Assembly: GCA_903913865.1 (NCBI GenBank)
Contig: CAIWMU010000162.1
Coordinates: forward strand, 1-43,693
DNA length: 43,693 nt
DNA from: an uncultured Verrucomicrobia subdivision 3 bacterium
GTDB taxonomy: Bacteria > Verrucomicrobiota > Verrucomicrobiia > Limisphaerales > UBA8199
Reading direction: 5' to 3'
Position numbers and translations under genes: made by a program. Of this stretch, positions 1 to 8,705 are shown one piece after another (position 1 is the stretch's first letter; every line of letters begins with the position of its first letter). The notes beneath the pieces are model-generated. The model did not search any database, was not told the origin of the DNA, and worked only from the letters and a program-made list of their open reading frames with translations.

Positions 1-110
1 ACAACCGATACTTTCCAACCCTCGAGGCTGTGATTGAGGCGGTGGAAGGAACATTCGCCAGGTGGACCACACCCAACACAACACTCAAACGCCTATGTGC
101 CGTCAGCTAA
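1..110 (+). CDS. IS630-like transposase, C-terminal end (partial)
   Basis: Reading from base 3, an open frame enters from the left edge and ends in TAA at 108-110, giving about 35 residues that start NRYFPTLEAVIEAVEGTFA and end LKRLCAVS. The pattern NRYFPTLEAxIEAVE...RW...LKRLC matches my recollection of the C-terminus of IS630/Tc1-mariner-type DDE transposases (the tail after the last catalytic acid). The catalytic core lies outside the window, so whether the element is intact cannot be judged. About 60 nt of non-coding DNA follow, which could hold the right terminal inverted repeat. Identification rests on this short tail only. Confidence 0.6.
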   Translation, partial: NRYFPTLEAVIEAVEGTFARWTTPNTTLKRLCAVS

Positions 111-407
111 CATGCGCAAAGACTTATGGCGTTATGTTTAGCATCGATTCAACAGGAGACAAGCGGAAGATGTGACCCGTGCCAGGGGTTCACAGGGGCG
201 GGCGATGTTGATCCCGACCAATCAGGACGGGGCTATTGTGCGTTTTTCCAATCGGAAAACCGGCCAGCCTGAAGCGCAAATGTTGCATGGCTGTCACCCG
301 TTTGTAACGGAAGCCGGTGCTGAGAGGGGCGGGGGTTGGGGCCTGTTTGAAGGGTTGCATAAGAGGGGATGCAGGGTTAATTTTTGGCGTTCCCTGTGGG
401 GAGCCAA
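111..407. other. Intergenic stretch between transposase end and TPP riboswitch
   Basis: No convincing gene. Open frames here are short and have no recognisable domain or good ribosome-binding site. The first 50 nt may contain the IS right end. The rest should hold the thiC promoter, but I could not place a -35/-10 pair with confidence. Confidence 0.5.
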
Positions 408-511
408 CCGGCGCGGGTGGATGATGATGCCTGCGCGAAGGCTGAGAGTGCCGCGCGGGAGCGGGGCAGACCCTTTGAACCTGATCCAGGTAATGCTGGC
501 GAAGGGATGAT
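408..511 (+). promoter_or_regulatory. TPP riboswitch (THI element) upstream of thiC
   Basis: The conserved THI-box landmarks are all present in order: GCTGAGAG at 441-448 (P2/J2-3 region), ACCCTTTGAACCTGATC at 469-485, and TAATGCTGGCGAAGGGATGA at 491-510. The aptamer ends 50 nt before the thiC ATG at 561. This is the expected arrangement: the aptamer binds thiamine pyrophosphate and shuts down expression of thiC. The region between aptamer and ATG has no clear terminator with a T tract, so control of translation initiation is more likely than termination, but that is inference. The 5' boundary is approximate. Confidence 0.93.
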
Positions 512-539
512 CCTCCCCCGCGTGCCCCGGATTTTTTGA

Positions 540-2408
<1,869 letters not shown>

Positions 2409-2425
2409 TTTCTGAGGATCTGAAA

Positions 2426-4234
2426 ATGGGCACCAAATCGGGAATCCGGGGATTGGGTTTTGGCGTGGTTGGCCGGTTCTGTGCGCTTCTCTGGCTGGGT
2501 TTCTGTCTGCCGCTGCCTGCCGCCCCGGAGCTGCCTTCCGGTGGCAAGGTTCTATTCCCGGCCAGGCCCGGGGATGTTCCCACACTGTCCGGGCTGGCGC
2601 CGGATCGGATGAAGGTGGTGCGGGTTGAGAAACAGGCATGGACCAACGCCTGGGAGATCACTGTGCCGGGCGCGGCAGCGAATTCCTGGGACTACCAACT
2701 CCATGGTCAGGTGTCGCAGGGAGTTGAAAAGGGGGATGTGGTGCATCTCCGCTTTTTTGCACGGAATCTGGGTTCGATGACCGGTTCGGCGCGGCTGGGG
2801 GTGGTTGTGGAGCTGGCCGGCCATCCCATGGAGAAGATTGCCGACACACCGGCCACGGTGGGGACCGAGTGGGAGTGTATCGATCTGCCCATGGTGATTC
2901 CTGCGAATCTGGCACCGGATGGATGGATGTTCAACATCCGCCTGGGTTATGCGGAGCAGAAGGTGCAGGTGGCCGGGCTGCAGTTGGTGAACTATGGCAG
3001 GGACATCCCTGTAGCAACACTGCCCCGTGTTCGCGCTTCCTATGCCGGGAGGGAACCGGGAGCACCCTGGAGGGTGGCCGCGCTGGAGCGAATCGAGCGG
3101 CTCCGCAAAGGTGATTTGACCGTCAGTGTTCGGGATGCGGCGGACAAACCGGTTGCCGGGGTGGATGTGCATGCGGTTCTGCAGAGGCATGAGTTCGGGT
3201 TTGGCACCTGTGTTTCCCCGTTCCTGCTCGCCTCCGGACCGAACGCCGATCGCTACCGGAAAACGATCAAGGAGTTGTTCAACTGTGCAGTCATCGAGAA
3301 TGACTTGAAGTGGCAGCAGATTTCCAGAAACGGCTACGGGACGGGAGACGCACTTGTAGGATGGTTGCGGGAGAATGGATTGGATGTCAGGGGACACTGT
3401 CTGATCTGGCCCGGAGTTCAGAGGCTGCCGCGGTCGGCTGTGGATCTCCTCGACAAGCCTGAGCCACTGAGGGCACTGGTTGAGAAGCACATGCGGGATA
3501 CTGTGGGGCACTACAGGGGGCAGTTGAACGATTGGGATGTTGTCAACGAGGCCTATGTGAATCATGCCGTGATGGACACCCTGGGGGAGGGAGTGATGGT
3601 GGACTGGTTCCGCTTCGCCCATGAAGCGGATCCCGCCTGCAGGCTCTACATCAACGATTATGCAATCCTCGCCTCCGGGGACATGCTCGAAACAGACCAT
3701 CAAAACCACTATTTCAGGACCATCAAGCGACTCAAGGAACAGGGTGCGGTGATCCATGGGGTGGGGATGCAGGGCCATTTCGGGTCGAACATCACTTCAC
3801 CTCCGAATCTGCTCAAGATTTTGGATCGCTTTGCGGGACTGGGACTGCGCATCAAGGTGACAGAGCTGGACATGCAGATGTCGGATGAGGCACTCAGGGC
3901 CGACTATTTCAGGGATTTCTTCATCGCCCTGTTCAGCCACGAATCGGTCGATGCCATCCTGCAGTGGGGTTTCTGGGAAGGATCCCATTGGATTCCCTCC
4001 AGCGCCCTCTATGCGCGGGACTGGACCGTTCGGCCTCACGGGAAGGTTTTTGAGGACCTGATGAAGCGGGAGTGGAAAACCGACGTGACCGGAAAAACGG
4101 ATGCCGCCGGCCGGCTTGTGATCCGCGGGTTCAAGGGAACATACAACGTCACAGCGGACCTTTCTGGAAAAAGCCACAGTGCCACTGTTGCAATCGGGAA
4201 TGGGGGTGGTCAGGTGACGCTGCATCCGCGGTGA
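2426..4234 (+). CDS. Secreted endo-1,4-beta-xylanase, GH10 family
   Basis: Predicted secreted hydrolase cleaving beta-1,4-xylan. ATG at 2426 follows a GAGG ribosome-binding site (about 2414-2417) and gives 602 residues with a hydrophobic signal peptide over roughly residues 15-35; the longer frame back to 2252 runs inside thiC and is rejected. Residues about 40-195 look like a carbohydrate-binding (CBM4/9-like) beta-sandwich. The GH10 barrel follows, with NDLKW, RGHCLIW, WDVVNEA (acid/base Glu about 375), KVTELDMQM (nucleophile Glu about 480) and QWGFWEGSHWIP. The last 45 residues form a small beta-rich extension common in bacterial GH10 proteins. It lies 17 nt after thiC, so readthrough is possible, although a functional link to thiamine is not apparent. 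The exact polysaccharide target is inferred from the family. Confidence 0.95.
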   Translation: MGTKSGIRGLGFGVVGRFCALLWLGFCLPLPAAPELPSGGKVLFPARPGDVPTLSGLAPDRMKVVRVEKQAWTNAWEITVPGAAANSWDYQLHGQVSQGVEKGDVVHLRFFARNLGSMTGSARLGVVVELAGHPMEKIADTPATVGTEWECIDLPMVIPANLAPDGWMFNIRLGYAEQKVQVAGLQLVNYGRDIPVATLPRVRASYAGREPGAPWRVAALERIERLRKGDLTVSVRDAADKPVAGVDVHAVLQRHEFGFGTCVSPFLLASGPNADRYRKTIKELFNCAVIENDLKWQQISRNGYGTGDALVGWLRENGLDVRGHCLIWPGVQRLPRSAVDLLDKPEPLRALVEKHMRDTVGHYRGQLNDWDVVNEAYVNHAVMDTLGEGVMVDWFRFAHEADPACRLYINDYAILASGDMLETDHQNHYFRTIKRLKEQGAVIHGVGMQGHFGSNITSPPNLLKILDRFAGLGLRIKVTELDMQMSDEALRADYFRDFFIALFSHESVDAILQWGFWEGSHWIPSSALYARDWTVRPHGKVFEDLMKREWKTDVTGKTDAAGRLVIRGFKGTYNVTADLSGKSHSATVAIGNGGGQVTLHPR

Positions 4235-4361
4235 CGGTCCCGGCCCGGGCCTGCTGTGCCACGGGTTGCTGCGGGGTGGATCAGTTCCGGGCCGTCACAC
4301 TACCTCAAATTTCGTTCAAAAAGTGCTTGCCCGGTTTGCAGCCCGGTTTATTGTGCGGGAC

Positions 4362-4994
4362 ATGAAATTGAACTGGATTAGAAACCTCACAGCATTAACC
4401 CTTGTTGCATCGGGTCTGGCGCTCCATGCCCAGACAGAAGACGGCTTTGTCTCCCTCATGGACGGCAAGTCATTCGACGGTTGGAAAACTGCGGAAGAGA
4501 ACACCGACACGTGGAAGCTCGAAGACGGCGTCTTTGTGGCTCATGGGGAGAAGTGCCACCTTTTTTACATCGGCGATGGCAAGACTTTCAAAAATTTCCA
4601 TCTGAAGGTGGAAGTCATGACCGAGCCGAATTCCAACGGCGGCATCTACTTTCACACCAAGTACCAGGCCAAGGACTGGCCCCGTGGCGGCTTTGAATGC
4701 CAGGTCAACAACACCCACTCCGACTGGAAGAAGACCGGGAGCCTGTATGACGTGGTGAACATCGCCAACAGCGCGGCGCAGGACCGGAAATGGTGGACCC
4801 AGGAAATCATCGTCAAGGGGAACAACGTGACCGTGATCATTGATGGGAAGAAGCAATTTGACTACACCGAACCTGCTGGTGCCCAGGCCGGGACCTTCGA
4901 GCGCAAGCTGGGCGAGGGGACCTTCGCCCTTCAGGGACATGATCCCAAGAGCACGATCCGCTACCGCAACATCCGCGTGAAGCGCCTCGACTGA
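4362..4994 (+). CDS. Secreted DUF1080 (3-keto-disaccharide hydrolase) family protein
   Basis: The 210-residue product has a signal peptide (MKLNWIRNLTALTLVASGLA) ending near HAQ, followed by a single DUF1080 domain, a concanavalin/LamG-like fold. Recognisable blocks are FVSLMDGKSFDGWK, TWKLEDGVFVAHG, NGGIYFHTKY, FECQVNN, GSLYDV and the closing IRYRNIRVKRL. The Pfam family is named 3-keto-disaccharide hydrolase and is greatly expanded in Planctomycetota and Verrucomicrobiota; members bind or cleave oxidised or plant-derived sugars. The start was moved from the longer frame (4266) to 4362 because only that Met leads directly into the signal peptide. It sits 127 nt after the xylanase and ends just before a strong terminator, consistent with a carbohydrate-use context. 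Confidence 0.88.
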   Translation: MKLNWIRNLTALTLVASGLALHAQTEDGFVSLMDGKSFDGWKTAEENTDTWKLEDGVFVAHGEKCHLFYIGDGKTFKNFHLKVEVMTEPNSNGGIYFHTKYQAKDWPRGGFECQVNNTHSDWKKTGSLYDVVNIANSAAQDRKWWTQEIIVKGNNVTVIIDGKKQFDYTEPAGAQAGTFERKLGEGTFALQGHDPKSTIRYRNIRVKRLD

Positions 4995-5019
4995 TCGGTT
5001 GATTTAAACCGTTTTGACC

Positions 5020-5056
5020 GGCCGTGCGGGCTGAAACATTCCCGCGCGGCCTTTTT
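5020..5056 (+). terminator. Rho-independent terminator after the DUF1080 gene
   Basis: Arms 5020-5030 (GGCCGTGCGGG) and 5041-5051 (CCCGCGCGGCC) pair over 11 positions with one central mismatch, enclose a 10-nt loop, and are followed directly by TTTTT at 5052-5056. It ends only 1 nt before the first ATG of the antiporter frame (5058), which casts doubt on that start. Confidence 0.88.
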
Positions 5057-5057
5057 A

Positions 5058-6617
5058 ATGTCAGCACAAATGCCGATGAGATTTTCAACGGAGGGCAGGG
5101 GATGCCACAGCCTGTTTCGCAGGATCGATGGGCTGCGGGCATGCTGGCGCGGGGTCGGGTTGTTATCTCTGGCGGCGATGCCAGCCTTCGGGGCTGGTGC
5201 GGGTGCGGGTGTGGTGGCGGAGTTTCCCCGCCCCCTTGCAAGTTATGGGGATGGGGCAGGGGATTCTCTCTGGGCATTGATCTGCTCAAGGGCGCAGGCG
5301 GAGCCTGTGAACATTCTGGCGACGGTCCTGTTTTTCATGGCGATCGTGCACACCTTTCTGGCCCCCGTTTTCACGAAGGCTTCGCACAGGATCGCACACG
5401 AACATGAGCAGAGTGGCCGGGCACAGTCCGGCAGGGAGGGGCAGCCGGCGGTCAGTTTTCGGGCGCAGATGCTGCACTTTCTGGGGGAGGTGGAGGCGAT
5501 TTTTGGCATCTGGGTGGTGCCGTTGCTGGTGGTGATTTCTGTCGTGAAAGGCTGGCCGGTGGCGAGAGATTACCTGGGTCACGGGTTGAATTTCACCGAG
5601 CCGCTGTTTGTGGTGGTGATCATGACAATTGCGGCGAGCCGTCCGGTGTTGAAGCTGGCGGAGCGATTGATGGCGGGATCGGCCTCCCTGGGCGGAGGCA
5701 GTCCGGCGGCCTGGTGGTTTTCGATTCTCACCCTCGGGCCGTTGCTGGGTTCATTGATCACCGAGCCGGCCGCCATGACGATCTGTGCCCTGCTTCTGGC
5801 GAGACGGTTTTATCAGCAGGGACCCAGCCCCCGGTTTGCCTATGCGACACTGGGTCTCCTGTTTGTGAACATCTCCGTGGGGGGCACGTTGACCCATTTT
5901 GCCGCGCCGCCTGTGCTGATGGTGGCCGGGAAGTGGGGCTGGGGCGGGATGCACATGTTGACGCATTTTGGATGGAAAGCGGTGGCCGGAATTTTGGCCG
6001 CCAACATCGTGTATGCGCTGTATTTCCGGCATGAACTGGCGGCGCTCAAGGGCAGGGACGCTGGGGAAAAAGCCTCCGAGCCGAAGGTGCCCGGGTGGGT
6101 GACATTCTCCCACATGCTGTTTTTGGTTTGGACCGTCATGAACAGTCATTACCCGGCGCTTTTCATCGGTGGATTCCTTTTCTATCTGGGCTTTCTTCAG
6201 GCAACTGAGCATCACCAGTCTGACCTCCAACTGCGCCCCGCGTTGCTGGTCGGCTTTTTTCTGGCGGGACTTGTGGTGCATGGAGGGTTGCAGGGCTGGT
6301 GGATAGCTCCCGTGCTCAGCCGGCTTTCCGAGGTGCCGCTGTTCGTGGGGGCCGCAGTGCTGACGGCGTTCAACGATAATGCGGCGATCACCTATCTGGC
6401 CACGCTCGTGCCCGGGTTCAGCGAGGGGATGAAGCATGCCGTGGTGGCCGGGGCGGTGGCCGGGGGCGGTTTGACCGTGATAGCGAATGCGCCCAATCCG
6501 GCGGGTCAATCGATCCTCGCCCGATTCTTCCCGGACGGCATTTCTCCTGTAAAGCTGATGCTCGGGGCACTGATCCCGACCTTGATTGTTTCCGCCTGGT
6601 TTCTCGCCTTCCGTTGA
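5058..6617 (+). CDS. Putative Na+/H+ antiporter, integral membrane protein
   Basis: Up to 519 residues with about 10-12 hydrophobic segments. The sequence resembles the 'putative Na+/H+ antiporter' family (Pfam Na_H_antiport_3, PF07399), including LGPLLGSLITEPAAMTICALL, NISVGGTLTHFAAPPVLM and FNDNAAITYLATLVPG; the acidic and Asn residues inside predicted helices suit ion transport. The region around residues 27-47 (GLRACWRGVGLLSLAAMPAF) looks like a signal sequence or first helix preceded by an unusually long polar N-terminus. The start is uncertain: ATG 5058 abuts a terminator hairpin and lacks a Shine-Dalgarno, so ATG 5076 or a later non-ATG codon may be used. The stop lies 6 nt from the convergent stop of the next gene. 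Function is by family only. Confidence 0.8.
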   Translation: MSAQMPMRFSTEGRGCHSLFRRIDGLRACWRGVGLLSLAAMPAFGAGAGAGVVAEFPRPLASYGDGAGDSLWALICSRAQAEPVNILATVLFFMAIVHTFLAPVFTKASHRIAHEHEQSGRAQSGREGQPAVSFRAQMLHFLGEVEAIFGIWVVPLLVVISVVKGWPVARDYLGHGLNFTEPLFVVVIMTIAASRPVLKLAERLMAGSASLGGGSPAAWWFSILTLGPLLGSLITEPAAMTICALLLARRFYQQGPSPRFAYATLGLLFVNISVGGTLTHFAAPPVLMVAGKWGWGGMHMLTHFGWKAVAGILAANIVYALYFRHELAALKGRDAGEKASEPKVPGWVTFSHMLFLVWTVMNSHYPALFIGGFLFYLGFLQATEHHQSDLQLRPALLVGFFLAGLVVHGGLQGWWIAPVLSRLSEVPLFVGAAVLTAFNDNAAITYLATLVPGFSEGMKHAVVAGAVAGGGLTVIANAPNPAGQSILARFFPDGISPVKLMLGALIPTLIVSAWFLAFR

Positions 6618-6623
6618 GAAGGC

Positions 6624-8705
6624 TCAGTAGGTGACCACCCGGTAGAAGCCGGTTCGATTCGTGCCAATCGGGACCTGATTTGTAAGGCGATAGCCCGAAC
6701 CGGAAAAGATCGAGAACTGGGTCCAGTTGGTATCCGTCAGCAGTCGTTTGTATTCGACGCGGTAGTTGAGCCCGAGCGCACTGGGGAAGGCGAAGCTGAT
6801 GGAGGACTGGTTCGTGCCTGCCGGAGCGGAGCTGATCGATGTCGCGATGAGTTGGCGGGGGCGGATTGTGGCCACCCGGCTGGTGACGGATCCGAACGTG
6901 TTTGAGACCACAACAAAGTAGGGGCCGAATTGGCTCGCCGTCAGGGTCGAGATGACGAGGGATGCGTTGGTGGCGGAGGTCGGGGGCAGGTTTGTGGTGT
7001 TAAAAGCCCAGCGATAGAGCAGGGGACTTTGCCCTGAGGCAACGACTGACAGCGTGACGGAGGAATTTGTGGCCTTGTATTGGTCGAGAGGCTCGGATGT
7101 GATGACCGGTGCCGAACCCTCAAACGCCCCGATGTCAGGGGAGGTTTTTCCGGTGCCAGGCCGGGGCTGGCCCCGCTGATCCCGGGAGAGGGTGCCAGCC
7201 AGTTCGCCGTGATTGGCGGCCGCGCTGCCCGGCAGCGGAAGCATGGTCACAGTCAACCCACTGCCGCCATTGTCGGCAGGGTCAGCGAGTTTTGGATCAG
7301 TGCTTTTGTAACTGGTTGCACTGGTGAGGGAGATGCTGGCATCGGCACAGATATTGTGCCCGGCATCCGTGATGGTTCCATAACCTGCCGGTCCGATCAT
7401 GGTGGGGCCAAGGATCGAATTCTTGAGCAGGATCGATCCGGAGGCATTCGCGAGATTGGCACCGAGGGAGGATCCAAATGACCCGGATGCTCCGCTGAAG
7501 GCCCCTGAGCCCCCCGCTCCGTTGGTTCCTCCCAGAGACCCGTTGCCTGAGCTGGTGCAACTCATAACGGTCAGGGTTCCGAAGTTGCAGATGGCACCCC
7601 CGCTGCCAGTGCCGCCGTTGCCGCCCTTTCCACCTGTGTAGCTGCCCGTTCCGCCCGTGCCTCCATTGCCGCCGTGAGAATAGTTTCCGAAAAAGGTGCT
7701 GTTTGTGACGCCCGCTGAGCGGTATGTGGCTAGCCCTGCCCCGAAAGCATCCCCGCCTTTGGCGCCTTCCGCGCCTGTGCCCCCACCCGTGGTGCCCGCC
7801 GTCTTGCTGTCGCCGCCAAAGCTGAGGTTGTAGGTGAATGCGCAATTCACTATGGAGATCTGGTTCGAGGACCAGATCGCCGCGCCCGCTGCCGCTGCCC
7901 CATCTCCACCCCTGCCGGTCCATGCGCCGAATGTGCCGCCACCGGCAGCCCCGCCCAAACCGCCACTTCCTGCGGAGACAGCGTTGCTGGAAAAGGTGCA
8001 GGAGTCCACCCAGAGCTGGCCCAGATTATAAATCGCGCCGCCCTGCGCGACGGCGCCGGAGCTTGCGTTTCCGCCGTTGCCACCCTGATAGATTCCGTTC
8101 TCGCCATTGCCGCCCGCGGCGCCCAGACCGCCGTAGGCACGGTTGTTAAGGAAGATGCAGTTGGAGCAGGACAGCGTGCCCATGTTGAGGATGGCACCGC
8201 CCAGGGCCGGGTGGCCCGGTGTGGCGTTTCCGCCGCTCGACCCGGAATTGGGGAGGGTGTTGGTGGGGGCACTGATCCCGGCAACGCCATCCGCCCCGAC
8301 CGCCAAATTGCCGACGAAGGAACAGCCGGTGAGGGTGGCGGTGGCACCGGGCTGAATGTAGAGGGCACCTCCGTTGGTGGCGCGGGAGGATGCAATGGTT
8401 ATGTTGTCCAGAGTGACGGTCACTCCACTGGCCACCTCGAAAATGCGGGAGTTGGTGGAAACGAGGGTGACCTTGAACCCTATGCCGGTTAGGGAGACAT
8501 CCCTGTTGATCACGATCGGTGCCGTGATGGGGAGTGCACAGTCCGTGGTGAAGTTTACGACGCCACCCTCAGCGAGTGCGGCAGTCAACGCATCCTCGGT
8601 GCAGTCCGAAACCGGAACCGCCTGTGCCAGGTTACCCAGCAGGAGACCGAGGCAGGCAATTGCGGCCGACTTCCATCCGGTGCCGCGCCTTCCGGGGGTT
8701 CTCAC
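6624..8705 (-). CDS. Secreted glycine-rich choice-of-anchor-Q / Ig-like domain protein
   Basis: The 693-residue surface or secreted protein begins with GTG at 8705, overlapping the gspD stop as GTGA. It has a signal peptide (hydrophobic residues about 13-29). Residues about 50-480 form a parallel-beta-helix-like array of TFxxN and GGAIxNxG-type repeats with long Gly/Ala-rich loops, as in polymorphic outer-membrane-like proteins. Around residue 530 the segment DQRGQPRPGTGKTSPDIGAF marks the choice-of-anchor Q domain. An Ig-like domain follows (about 555-640), then a C-terminal module ending NRTGFYRVVTY, similar to the end of the S8 protease in this window. Overlap with gspD suggests co-expression with, and perhaps export by, the type II secretion system. 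Its ligand or role is unknown. Confidence 0.85.
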   Translation of the reverse strand: MRTPGRRGTGWKSAAIACLGLLLGNLAQAVPVSDCTEDALTAALAEGGVVNFTTDCALPITAPIVINRDVSLTGIGFKVTLVSTNSRIFEVASGVTVTLDNITIASSRATNGGALYIQPGATATLTGCSFVGNLAVGADGVAGISAPTNTLPNSGSSGGNATPGHPALGGAILNMGTLSCSNCIFLNNRAYGGLGAAGGNGENGIYQGGNGGNASSGAVAQGGAIYNLGQLWVDSCTFSSNAVSAGSGGLGGAAGGGTFGAWTGRGGDGAAAAGAAIWSSNQISIVNCAFTYNLSFGGDSKTAGTTGGGTGAEGAKGGDAFGAGLATYRSAGVTNSTFFGNYSHGGNGGTGGTGSYTGGKGGNGGTGSGGAICNFGTLTVMSCTSSGNGSLGGTNGAGGSGAFSGASGSFGSSLGANLANASGSILLKNSILGPTMIGPAGYGTITDAGHNICADASISLTSATSYKSTDPKLADPADNGGSGLTVTMLPLPGSAAANHGELAGTLSRDQRGQPRPGTGKTSPDIGAFEGSAPVITSEPLDQYKATNSSVTLSVVASGQSPLLYRWAFNTTNLPPTSATNASLVISTLTASQFGPYFVVVSNTFGSVTSRVATIRPRQLIATSISSAPAGTNQSSISFAFPSALGLNYRVEYKRLLTDTNWTQFSIFSGSGYRLTNQVPIGTNRTGFYRVVTY

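Noticed and set aside
172-510. 112-codon plus-strand frame before thiC
   Set aside because: It overlaps the TPP riboswitch and has no domain; coding is not credible.
2552-3778. 408-codon minus-strand frame opposite the xylanase
   Set aside because: Antisense shadow of a clear GH10 gene with catalytic motifs.
7500-8300. Possible tandem-repeat or CRISPR-like array in the Gly-rich gene
   Set aside because: The regularity comes from GGxGG protein repeats; there are no identical repeats with uniform spacers. No CRISPR array was seen anywhere in the window.
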